Positions 1-7,664 of a stretch of 8,559 nt of DNA are shown here, piece after piece. A program made the position numbers and the translations under genes. Location of the stretch: NCBI GenBank assembly GCA_024644125.1, contig JAHELQ010000207.1:1-8559 (forward strand), read 5' to 3'. The notes beneath the pieces were generated by a model. The model was not told the DNA's origin. It worked only from the letters and a program-made list of their open reading frames with translations, and made no database searches. The first letter of the stretch is position 1. Each line of letters begins with the position of its first letter. This DNA comes from Candidatus Aminicenantota bacterium. GTDB taxonomy: Bacteria > Acidobacteriota > Aminicenantia > UBA2199.

Positions 1-3000
1 CAAATTAACGAAAAATTCGAGAGAAAGATCAAATTTTCAGCTCTCTCTCTCTCCTTCTTGCCGCCGGCAGTGAATATCAAGCGCATCAAAAATTTTCCCA
101 TCACCCAGGACAACATCGTATCGTTCGAGAGCGCCAGTGTCGGCATTCCCTTTTCTTCCATCTTTTCAAAAGAAAAACGGGTGGACCTCACCATCATTCG
201 CCCGCGAATCATAATCAACGACGATCTATTCGCCAAAAAGAAAAAACGTAAACCTGACCGGGAATCTCCGTTCAAAATAAACAGAATTTTTATCCGGGAC
301 GGCGAATTGTTCTACAAACAAGAAAAACTCAATATAACGCTCCTGCGATTGAACGTACGGTCCAAGGAAACTTCGGACGACTCCCCATACCTGATAGAAT
401 CACCGCACCTAAAAGTCAGGTTACCGATTGGTAGCGATATCGTCACAATGGAGGGCCAGGTCAAGGCGGAGGTAGTTGAAAAAGAAGATCACTTCTGGAT
501 CACCCGCTTCCAATGGGACACCCAGATTTTGAAACTGAGCGCTAACGGCCGAATCCAGAAAGATGGAGGTTTCGAATTCAAAGTGTTCGCCCAGGACGAT
601 CCCTGGCAAATCATCGAACCCCTCATCGGATCCATAGCGCCCAGCGGTTATCTCTACGGCAGCGCCCGTATCGAAAAAACCCCGGACCAACCGCTCACTG
701 TGGAAGGACGGTTTAGATTCAACAATGTTGTCATAGACAATGAGGAATTCGAAAACTTTACCGGATTGGTGGACTATAACGCGGAAACAAAATTTCTAAA
801 CCTGAGCAGCCGCATATTTTCCAACAACACGGAATCGCGTCTAAAAGTGGATTCCCGTCCCCACCTGGTAACGATCGAACTGAAAAACATGAAAGCCGAC
901 AAGCTCTGCCGGGTCATCAATATCTATGACGATGTCCCCCTGGCGGGAATCGTGAAAAACGCCACTATCGAAATCCGGGACCATGACATAAAAGGCACCG
1001 CAGAAGCGGATTTCGATCCTTCAAACCTGCAAGATTTTAATATCAAAGGAAACCTGGAATTCGCATTCAATACCCGTAGTAAACAGGCGAGCTTCAGCTC
1101 CGATTTCCTTGAAACCGAAGCGGGCTCCTTCTCGATCAAGGGACAGGTCAAACCAAAACAAAAAACATTATCCATCAACCTCGACGCCAACCTCGACGAA
1201 TTGAAATATATTAATAAATATACATCCTTTTTCGCCTCACTCGACCTTGACATGTGGAAACTTAGCCGGGGAAAGGGATCATTGACGCTCAACCTGCAAA
1301 AAGAAGGCCGCTCGCTGGATTTCGATTGTTCCCTGGATTTCGAGAATTTCTATTCGGGCCAGGAGCCGATCGCATCCATGATCGGTTCCTTGAATGCCAG
1401 GAACAACCTGATAAAAGGGAATTTCGACATCAACGATCCGAATCTCACCGGAAAGGCGGAATTGGTGACGGACAGCAAAGGCACGGTAATCCACTTTCAG
1501 GAGTTCGACGGCGATAGCTCCAAAATTTTCAACATCCTGAATCTAGATATTCCTCTCGAGGGCAAAGTCACCGGAAGCGCCAGTTACTCATCCCTCAAAG
1601 ATCAGCCTCTTCCGCTTATCGAAGGGCAATTCCAGGCGCCCAGGGTAACCTTCACCATTTTCGATTTTTTCCAGGCAAAAGGTTCTTTCAAGAGCGATAC
1701 CCATTCCGTATCCCTGAACGATCTGCAATTCCTGTATCACAAGGGAAAAGGAAACGCAGACATACACCTCGATTACAAAGCTCAACAATACAGTTTGAAA
1801 GCCGGTATCAAAGGAATCGACCTGATGGACTTGAGCGATCGATTCAAAGGAAATATGGACATCCTCTTTTCCGGAAGCGGAGCGTTCAACTCGGATCCTA
1901 TTCAGGCGGAATACACGATGAACGACGTCTCGTATTACCAGGACAGATCGTTCGACGTCACTGCCAGGGCTAAAATATTCACCGATTTTTCAAATTTTAG
2001 AATCGAATCCTCCGGCGAACTGCTGACCGACTTACCAAAATCTCCTTTCAGCGTCATTTTTAAAAAGGATGCCGACCAGTACACAGGCTCCTTCAATTTA
2101 AAACTAAAGGACATCAACCAGCTCACACCCTGGAAAAGCAATACAGTAGAAATGAACCTTGACGGCCAAATTTTGACGGACCCCCAGGGGGAAATCAATA
2201 TACGAGGCCTTGCATTTTTCCGGGGCGAAGTCCTGGCTTTCCCGAACTTTTCCCATGCCCTTAAAGATTTTCAAGGATATGTCACCTTTGAAAATGGAAA
2301 ATTCTCCCTCAAATCGCTGCAAGGGAAAATGGGCGAAGGAAAGGTAGAAGGAAATGGCTATGTGGTGATCAACGACGGAGTTCTGGAAGATCTGCTCTTG
2401 AGCTTCTCTGGAAAAGAGATGACATTGTATCCTATGGACCGCACCTCTTGTACTCTGAACGCCGACTTGAACATAAAATATCTGAACAAAAGACTCTTGC
2501 TCCAGGGAAATTTGAATTTTCTCTCAGCTCTGTGGGAGCGGGAAATAGACGAAGGAATATCTTTCTACACAAATCCCGATGTATCGTCGGAAGAATCTAA
2601 AATAATGGAGATGCTGGATTTCGACCTCAAATTGGTGGGTAGCGGCGATATTCGTATGATTAATAGTTTCGGCAATATTAGCGGAAATTTCGATCTCCAT
2701 CTCACCGGCACTCCCGGGTATCCCGTTATCACCGGAAACATCCAGAGTCGCCAGGGGGAAGTTTACTTTTCCGACCGCAAATTTAACCTGATTCGCGCCA
2801 AACTGATATTCAATAATAAATACGTGATCGATCCCATCCTGCACATGCAATCGGAGAGTTTCATTAAAAACTACCGCATTAAATTTAATGTCAACGGTTC
2901 CGCCTCCCAACCGAAACCGGAGTTCCAGTCGTCTCCTCCGCTACCGCAACAAGACATCCTGGCGTTGATCTCGCTAGGAGAGCTCTTCAGAAGGCCGGCG

Positions 3001-3330
3001 TCGTCGGAAATGAGTTCTCAAATCGGTAGCACGGGACTCGCGACCACAGCCCTGATCGAACAAATCCAAAAACGGGCCAAAAAATTCGGGATCGATATTC
3101 TCAAAATCGATCCCATCATCGCGGGAACGTCCAGGGAAGGCGCGTCGCGCCTCACCGTGGGCACCAATATCGCAAAGGGAGTGATCCTGGTGTACTCGAC
3201 AAACATCTCCAATGTCAGGCAGGAAATTTACTACATCCAATACCAATTATCACCCTCCCTGTCATTGATCGGAATGCGGAACGAGGACGGCCGTTTCAGC
3301 CTCGATCTGCGCTTCAGGAAGAGGAAATAG
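1..3330 (+). CDS. tamB: TamB-like translocation/assembly module protein (5' partial)
   Basis: The frame is open from base 1 with no stop, so the gene starts upstream. The TTG at 58 and the first ATG codons are internal, and 1109 residues are visible (E. coli TamB is about 1259). The visible N-terminal part (about residues 20-72) has the AsmA/TamB pattern of short beta strands ending in a 'VDLTIIRPRI' strand. The middle is a long run of alternating hydrophobic/polar beta strands, as expected for the beta-taco fold that bridges the periplasm. The C-terminal part (about 750-1109) matches the TamB domain (DUF490): 'GTPGYPVITGNI' at about 903, 'GEVYFSDRKF' shortly after, 'LPQQDILALISLGEL' at 981-995, then an ALIEQIQ helix and closing strands. 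TamB is anchored in the inner membrane and works with an Omp85 partner in OMP assembly and/or phospholipid transport. The next gene, three bases downstream, is an Omp85 protein, which supports this call. The membrane anchor is not in the window. Confidence 0.9.
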   Translation, partial: QINEKFERKIKFSALSLSFLPPAVNIKRIKNFPITQDNIVSFESASVGIPFSSIFSKEKRVDLTIIRPRIIINDDLFAKKKKRKPDRESPFKINRIFIRDGELFYKQEKLNITLLRLNVRSKETSDDSPYLIESPHLKVRLPIGSDIVTMEGQVKAEVVEKEDHFWITRFQWDTQILKLSANGRIQKDGGFEFKVFAQDDPWQIIEPLIGSIAPSGYLYGSARIEKTPDQPLTVEGRFRFNNVVIDNEEFENFTGLVDYNAETKFLNLSSRIFSNNTESRLKVDSRPHLVTIELKNMKADKLCRVINIYDDVPLAGIVKNATIEIRDHDIKGTAEADFDPSNLQDFNIKGNLEFAFNTRSKQASFSSDFLETEAGSFSIKGQVKPKQKTLSINLDANLDELKYINKYTSFFASLDLDMWKLSRGKGSLTLNLQKEGRSLDFDCSLDFENFYSGQEPIASMIGSLNARNNLIKGNFDINDPNLTGKAELVTDSKGTVIHFQEFDGDSSKIFNILNLDIPLEGKVTGSASYSSLKDQPLPLIEGQFQAPRVTFTIFDFFQAKGSFKSDTHSVSLNDLQFLYHKGKGNADIHLDYKAQQYSLKAGIKGIDLMDLSDRFKGNMDILFSGSGAFNSDPIQAEYTMNDVSYYQDRSFDVTARAKIFTDFSNFRIESSGELLTDLPKSPFSVIFKKDADQYTGSFNLKLKDINQLTPWKSNTVEMNLDGQILTDPQGEINIRGLAFFRGEVLAFPNFSHALKDFQGYVTFENGKFSLKSLQGKMGEGKVEGNGYVVINDGVLEDLLLSFSGKEMTLYPMDRTSCTLNADLNIKYLNKRLLLQGNLNFLSALWEREIDEGISFYTNPDVSSEESKIMEMLDFDLKLVGSGDIRMINSFGNISGNFDLHLTGTPGYPVITGNIQSRQGEVYFSDRKFNLIRAKLIFNNKYVIDPILHMQSESFIKNYRIKFNVNGSASQPKPEFQSSPPLPQQDILALISLGELFRRPASSEMSSQIGSTGLATTALIEQIQKRAKKFGIDILKIDPIIAGTSREGASRLTVGTNIAKGVILVYSTNISNVRQEIYYIQYQLSPSLSLIGMRNEDGRFSLDLRFRKRK
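41..53. repeat. Short CT dinucleotide tract inside tamB
   Basis: Six CT units followed by one C lie in the coding frame of the tamB-like gene and encode part of an Ala-Leu-Ser-Leu-Ser stretch. A change of one unit would shift the frame. The tract is short for a phase-variation repeat, and nothing else in the window supports switching. Confidence 0.5.
3316..3325 (+). promoter_or_regulatory. Ribosome binding site for the Omp85 gene
   Basis: AGGAAGAGGA lies within the last codons of tamB, eight bases before the ATG at 3334. It gives a good purine-rich Shine-Dalgarno match and fixes this ATG as the start of the Omp85 gene. The tamB stop codon (3328-3330) sits between the site and the start, as in translationally coupled genes. 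Confidence 0.7.
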
Positions 3331-3333
3331 AAG

Positions 3334-6021
3334 ATGCGCCGCATTGCCTTGCTCATCCTATTGCTGCCCCTCGTACTTTCCGGCAGCTCCTTGCAAAATT
3401 ATAAAATAAAAAACATCTATCTGGAATTCGACAAAGAAGCGAAGATAAAAAATATAGATAATTACCGTTCATTGATCAATATAGCCGAAGGAGAATTCTT
3501 CAATTACCGGAAAATCCGCCAGAGCATGGAAAACCTCTACAAAACCGCCTCCTTTGAGAACATCGAAACCAAGACAGAACGGCTGGAAGGCAAAGAGCTC
3601 GACTTATATTTTTTCTTGACCATGAAATGGCGGATCAAAGATATAAAAATATTTGAAAAATCCCCTTTCCGAAAGAGTAAAATTCGCAAAGCCATGTTCT
3701 CCCTACAGGAGAATACCTATTTTGACCGTTCCAAAATGAGAGCGGCCGTCGAAGAAATCAGGAATTTCTTCCAGGGGCGCGGTTATTACAATCCGGCCAT
3801 TCGTTACTCATTGGGAAAAAACCCCACAAACTCATCATTAACCATAAGATTTGACATTGAAAGCGGGGCGATGACCAGGATCAGGATGACAGAGATCAAC
3901 GTCAACGACCCTGAGTACGCCCAGTATATCTCCAAATTCTTCAATGTCACCCAATACAAACCGATCGAAATCCAGGAAAAAATGGAAAAGCTTCGGGAAG
4001 AATTGAAAAAGCGTAAATACTATTTCCCGGAAATCTCTCTAAGAGAACACTTTTTAAATAAAGATCACTCACAAGTAGATTTAGTCCTCGATGTAAACCT
4101 CGGGTACCAGTATGTTTTTAAGTTTGTGGGAATGAAGGAAAAAATTGATTTAATCGCGACAGTCTGGTCGAGAAAAGTGTTCGAGAAATGGGCTGAACGG
4201 GAAAGTAAAGCTAGAATACTGGACTACCTCAAGAACAAAGGTTTCCTGGACGCCACAGTGGAATCGAGCATCGAAATAATAGATTCCAAAAAATTGATCA
4301 CCTTCACAGTGGTAAAAAACCAGAAATATATTCTCGGGAAAATCGAATTCACCGGCAACGAGGCAATACCGACAAAACAGCTAAAAGAAATTGTTTCCAG
4401 TGGCGAACAGTTCTACGACCGAGTGTTCAATCTTAGAGCCGACAATCTTCAGGTAGATCTTGAGGTATTGAAGTTATTCTACTATTCCAGAGGCTTCCCA
4501 TTCATAAAAATCAATATGATACCGGAATTTGTCAACAATATCGCCAACATCACATTCCAGATCCAGGAAGGGAAAAAAGTCGGCATTGAATCGATTTTAT
4601 TCAGGGGAAACAATCATTTTTCATCCAAAGAGCTAGAATCCCGCATCAAAACCAAAGCCAACGATCCATACGTCGAACAGACCTTCAACAACGACATGCA
4701 ACGGCTCAGAGATCTATACCTGGATCAAGGTTTCGTGGATGTCAGAATAAAAGCCGATATTTCGCAAGGTATAAATAAAGCTATTTTGATCTCCGTCGAC
4801 GAGGGATCGCTCTTCACTATGGGCGACCTGATCGTCTTTGGAGCGTCTTCTTCGCAAAAAAAACTACTCTCCAGTTTGTTTCCATTAAAATCCCCCAGGC
4901 CGTTCAATCAATCCGAAATCAGCCGTTTCCGAACAGAGATCGAAAACAGCTCCATTTTCAGCGATTTGAAAATCGACACCATTAGACGTGAAAACCACAG
5001 CATGGATGTCATTGTAAAGGTGATCCCCAATCGAAGCACATTCTACGGTTTTGGAATCGGTTGGGAAAACAGCCGCGGGCTGCGGGGAAGCGCCCGTTGG
5101 ACATTCGAGTATCAAGAACAGAATATTTTCAATACCTACTCCACTTTTGCCGCCTTGTTCCAGATCGGAACCAAGGAAGACAGGATCGGCATCTCCTATG
5201 AATCCCCATATTTTTTCCGCAAAAAATTGCATTCGTCGTTATTACTCTGGAACGAGAACGAAACCTATCCAAGCTACAAATTCAACCGCCTTGGAATCGG
5301 TGAATCGTTGAGCAAACGGATCACTTCCAATTCCTATATCATGGCCTCGCTGAAATGGTACCGCACCACTCTCAAAGACCTGGACGTTATGGAATCCGGT
5401 GTGGATCAACTGGACAATCCTTTCGACACCACAGCCTTTTCATTGGCATATATCATCGAAAACCGCGATGATCCCTTCAATCCTACCACCGGCGAGTTTT
5501 TCTCGTCAAATATCAAAATCGGGTTCCCTCTTCTTGAGAAAGATTACTCGTTCTTCAAGTTCCTGTGGAGCTATCAGAAAAATTTCAAATTCTTGAAACG
5601 TGGTTCCCTGGCGCTTTCGGTCCGCAACGGATTCGCCGCAGGGGATATGTCTATCACCGAACGCTTCTTCGCGGGAGGTATCCACACCTTCCGGGGCACA
5701 TACAACGACCGCCTGGGTCCCATTGACACGGAAACCCTGGAACCACGGGGCGGGAACGCCCTGGTGTTGTTCAATGTCGAAGCCACCTTCCCCCTTGAAG
5801 TATTTCCTATCGACAATCTATATTATTGTGTATTCGTCGATGTGGGCAACGTGTTCTGGCGCGCCAGTGATTTTGATATCAACAAAGTCGAGCGGGCAAT
5901 CGGATTCGGTATCAAATACAGAACACCGCTTGGTCCCCTGCGGTTGGATTTTGCCTATAATCTCAGAGAAAAAGCGGAGAACAATTTTCTCGTTCATATT
6001 GGTATCGGCAATGTTTTATAA
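3334..6021 (+). CDS. bamA: Omp85-family outer membrane assembly protein (BamA/TamA-like) with about seven POTRA repeats
   Basis: An 895-residue outer-membrane insertase with a signal peptide (residues 1 to about 18: RR then ALLILLLPLVLSG), a periplasmic POTRA array and a C-terminal 16-strand-type barrel. I count seven POTRA-like units of 74-84 residues (about 24-97, 98-178, 180-256, 257-331, 332-413, 415-492, 494-567). Each ends in the typical aromatic turn and strand, such as GRGYYNPAI (148), NKGFLDATV (301), SRGFPFIKI (385) and DQGFVDVRI (464). The barrel (about 568-895) has NRDDPFNPTTG at 710-720, the loop-6 motif HTFRGTY at 784-790 (VRGF/Y family) and a terminal GFGIKYRTPLGPLRLDFAY. The final residue is Leu, not the usual Phe/Trp of the beta-signal. 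BamA usually has five POTRAs and TamA three, so repeat number favours a BamA-type protein, while adjacency to tamB would also fit a TamA role. The start has a strong RBS and lies three bases after tamB; the 3' end overlaps the next gene by 11 bases. Confidence 0.93.
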   Translation: MRRIALLILLLPLVLSGSSLQNYKIKNIYLEFDKEAKIKNIDNYRSLINIAEGEFFNYRKIRQSMENLYKTASFENIETKTERLEGKELDLYFFLTMKWRIKDIKIFEKSPFRKSKIRKAMFSLQENTYFDRSKMRAAVEEIRNFFQGRGYYNPAIRYSLGKNPTNSSLTIRFDIESGAMTRIRMTEINVNDPEYAQYISKFFNVTQYKPIEIQEKMEKLREELKKRKYYFPEISLREHFLNKDHSQVDLVLDVNLGYQYVFKFVGMKEKIDLIATVWSRKVFEKWAERESKARILDYLKNKGFLDATVESSIEIIDSKKLITFTVVKNQKYILGKIEFTGNEAIPTKQLKEIVSSGEQFYDRVFNLRADNLQVDLEVLKLFYYSRGFPFIKINMIPEFVNNIANITFQIQEGKKVGIESILFRGNNHFSSKELESRIKTKANDPYVEQTFNNDMQRLRDLYLDQGFVDVRIKADISQGINKAILISVDEGSLFTMGDLIVFGASSSQKKLLSSLFPLKSPRPFNQSEISRFRTEIENSSIFSDLKIDTIRRENHSMDVIVKVIPNRSTFYGFGIGWENSRGLRGSARWTFEYQEQNIFNTYSTFAALFQIGTKEDRIGISYESPYFFRKKLHSSLLLWNENETYPSYKFNRLGIGESLSKRITSNSYIMASLKWYRTTLKDLDVMESGVDQLDNPFDTTAFSLAYIIENRDDPFNPTTGEFFSSNIKIGFPLLEKDYSFFKFLWSYQKNFKFLKRGSLALSVRNGFAAGDMSITERFFAGGIHTFRGTYNDRLGPIDTETLEPRGGNALVLFNVEATFPLEVFPIDNLYYCVFVDVGNVFWRASDFDINKVERAIGFGIKYRTPLGPLRLDFAYNLREKAENNFLVHIGIGNVL

Positions 6022-6631
6022 AAAAATTCAAATATTATTCATTGTATTGATAGGGATGATAATTCCCGGACATACCCAGGAATCCCAATCCAGGTTGGTA
6101 AGTATAGATAGAATCGCGGCAGTGGTAAATAACCAGATCATCACCCTGACCGATATCGACAAATACATCCAGATATATCCCGTGTTCCAATCGGTAGCAG
6201 AATCTGAAGATCACCTATATGAAAGGGTACTGGAAGAATTGATCCGCAACAAAACGGTGTCGCTAGAATACCAGAACCAATTCACCCTGACCGAAGAGGA
6301 CTACGAAAAGGTCCAGACTCAGGTCATCAAGAAAGTCGGCTCATTTCAGAACTTGAAAAAAATTCTCAAATCCTTTGATATGGAATGGCAAGATTTCAAG
6401 GATTTCATCAGAGAAAAGGTCATATTCAACAAAGTGGTGCGGGAGAATTTTCAAATGAAAATCACCATCCAGTTCAAAGAGATCGAGGAATTCTACAAGC
6501 AAGTATACCTACCGACCCAGGAGAAATTTAATTTGAACCCCCGCTCCCTCATCGAAATGGCGCCCCTAATTGAAGAACACTTGCGCAAATCAACACAGCC
6601 CGGAGTCTTTCCGACTGGTTGCAAGAGGTGA
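6011..6631 (+). CDS. SurA N-terminal-domain periplasmic chaperone-like protein, probably frameshifted at the 3' end
   Basis: The start is the ATG at 6011, inside the last codons of the Omp85 gene (11-base overlap). The frame is open much further upstream, but that part is the Omp85 coding region read in another frame. There is no strong RBS, so translation is probably coupled. The encoded protein is 206 residues. It has a signal peptide (1 to about 22: KK then ILFIVLIGMIIPG), then the SurA/PpiC N-terminal hallmark IAAVVNNQIITLTDID (35-50), and charged helices rich in Glu/Lys to about 193. No PPIase (parvulin) domain is visible, so a holdase role in the periplasm is inferred rather than proline isomerisation. 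The last 13 residues (STQPGVFPTGCKR) do not look like the family. The -1 frame continues with helix-like sequence to 6690, which would give 226 residues. A one-base deletion or sequencing error at about 6587-6601 is likely. Confidence 0.8.
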   Translation: MFYKKIQILFIVLIGMIIPGHTQESQSRLVSIDRIAAVVNNQIITLTDIDKYIQIYPVFQSVAESEDHLYERVLEELIRNKTVSLEYQNQFTLTEEDYEKVQTQVIKKVGSFQNLKKILKSFDMEWQDFKDFIREKVIFNKVVRENFQMKITIQFKEIEEFYKQVYLPTQEKFNLNPRSLIEMAPLIEEHLRKSTQPGVFPTGCKR

Positions 6632-6690
6632 TGTCCTCTTATAAAATCGAAAACTTGCTTAAAGATGAGCAGATAGAGGAGAAACGATGA
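6587..6690 (+). other. Out-of-frame 3' remainder of the SurA-like gene (putative frameshift)
   Basis: Reading in the -1 frame from about 6589 gives I-N-T-A-R-S-L-S-D-W-L-Q-E-V followed by MSSYKIENLLKDEQIEEKR and a TGA at 6688-6690. This resembles the closing helix (LxxWLxxV) and final I-x-x-L-L strand seen at the end of SurA/PpiC-like proteins. Its stop forms an ATGA overlap with the next start codon, as expected in this tight operon. The -1 frame is closed upstream by a TGA at 6571-6573, so the slip must lie between 6574 and 6629. One extra A in the AAA at 6587-6589, or one extra C in the CCC at 6599-6601, would restore a 226-residue protein. There is no canonical X-XXY-YYZ slippery heptamer, so programmed frameshifting is less likely than mutation or a base-call error. 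Confidence 0.75.
6676..6681 (+). promoter_or_regulatory. Ribosome binding site for the YhaM-like gene
   Basis: GAGGAG lies five bases before the ATG at 6687, an ideal Shine-Dalgarno sequence and spacing. It is inside the restored reading frame of the upstream SurA-like gene (encoding Glu-Glu), consistent with a short coding overlap. Confidence 0.8.
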
Positions 6691-7652
6691 ATTTATTCAA
6701 GAATATCGAGAAAAAGTGGATTCAGGATATCCAGGTGGGAGAGCAACTGGATGATTTTTTCAGGATCGTAGAAATAAACAAAAAATTGAAACGGGACGGG
6801 GCGCCTTTTTTGACATTGGTCTTAATGGACAAAACCGGCAGGATGCCGGGTAAGGTATGGGATAATGTCGAGAAATACATCCCATTGCTTCAAGAGGGAG
6901 AAATCTACCGTGTAACCGGGTTGGTCTCCGAATATAAAGGGCAAAAGGAGATCCGGGTAGATCGCCTTAACACACCACCCAACGGAAGCGTCATCAATCC
7001 CGAGGATTATACCGAAGAAGCCGCGTTCGACACAGATTCCCTCTTTGACAAAATGACCAGCCTTGTTAAATCACACCTTTCCGAACCGCATCTCATTCAA
7101 TTGGTTGACTTGTTTGCCAGTGAATACAAAAATTCCTTCCAAAATCACTATGGCGCACAAAAAATTCATCACGCCTACCTGGGGGGGCTTCTAGAGCATA
7201 CGCATTCCATCATCCGGTTGGCTATCCAGATCGCGGAACATTACAATCTCGACAAAAACGTTTTGGTAACAGGCGCACTATTTCACGATGTCGGCAAAAT
7301 GTTCGAATTCACTTCAGTGCCGGCTGTGGGCACAACTCTGGAAGGAGGCCTTCTGGGCCACCTGATTATCGGCTACAATCTATTTACCCGCTTGACAAAC
7401 AGCATCCCCGGCTTCCCTGTCGAATTGGCCGTCATGGTACAACACCTCATTATTTCGCATCATGGAGAGAAGGAATTCGGTTCGCCGGAAATTCCCAAAA
7501 CCCGCGAAGCATACGCGCTTCATATCATCGATTTACTGGATTCGAAGATGAAAATCTTCGAACAAATCATCGATGGCGCCGATAAGAATCAATTGTTTTC
7601 CGATTATATACCAGTGTTGGAGAGGCGAATCTACATTCCCAATGGGGAATGA
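6687..7652 (+). CDS. yhaM: YhaM-like 3'-5' exoribonuclease: OB-fold nucleic-acid-binding domain plus HD domain
   Basis: A 321-residue cytoplasmic protein, close to the 314 residues of B. subtilis YhaM. Residues about 11-95 form an OB fold (LTLVLMDKTGRMPGKVWDN, then EGEIYRVTGLVSEYKGQKEIRV in two pieces), a nucleic-acid-binding module. Residues about 155-300 form the metal-dependent HD domain: HHAYLGGLLEHTHS (161-174), the core HDVGK (200-204), GHL (224-226), SHHGEKEFGSP (257-267) and the closing IDLLDSK (281-287). This order and spacing is characteristic of YhaM/CBF1, which degrades single-stranded RNA (and DNA) from the 3' end. All expected metal ligands appear present. The start has a strong RBS, and the ATG would overlap the stop of the restored upstream gene. 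YhaM is best known from Firmicutes, but OB-HD homologues occur in other phyla; substrate specificity here is inferred. Confidence 0.88.
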   Translation: MNLFKNIEKKWIQDIQVGEQLDDFFRIVEINKKLKRDGAPFLTLVLMDKTGRMPGKVWDNVEKYIPLLQEGEIYRVTGLVSEYKGQKEIRVDRLNTPPNGSVINPEDYTEEAAFDTDSLFDKMTSLVKSHLSEPHLIQLVDLFASEYKNSFQNHYGAQKIHHAYLGGLLEHTHSIIRLAIQIAEHYNLDKNVLVTGALFHDVGKMFEFTSVPAVGTTLEGGLLGHLIIGYNLFTRLTNSIPGFPVELAVMVQHLIISHHGEKEFGSPEIPKTREAYALHIIDLLDSKMKIFEQIIDGADKNQLFSDYIPVLERRIYIPNGE

Positions 7653-7664
7653 GTGAAGGTCGGG

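Noticed and set aside
421..3246. Several minus-strand open frames of 60-130 codons across the tamB region
   Set aside because: They lie opposite a clear TamB coding sequence, and none shows a recognisable domain or signal, so they are most likely antisense shadows.
4725..5816. Open frames on both strands within the Omp85 gene
   Set aside because: The Omp85 frame is continuous with POTRA and barrel motifs throughout. The alternatives have low-complexity or unlikely compositions.
5600..6010. A long upstream extension of the SurA-like frame
   Set aside because: It overlaps the conserved C-terminal barrel of Omp85 and its translation resembles nothing. The signal peptide begins exactly at ATG 6011.
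6587..6595. Programmed -1 ribosomal frameshift in the SurA-like gene
   Set aside because: No slippery heptamer is visible and I see no strong downstream hairpin. A one-base indel explains the data more simply.
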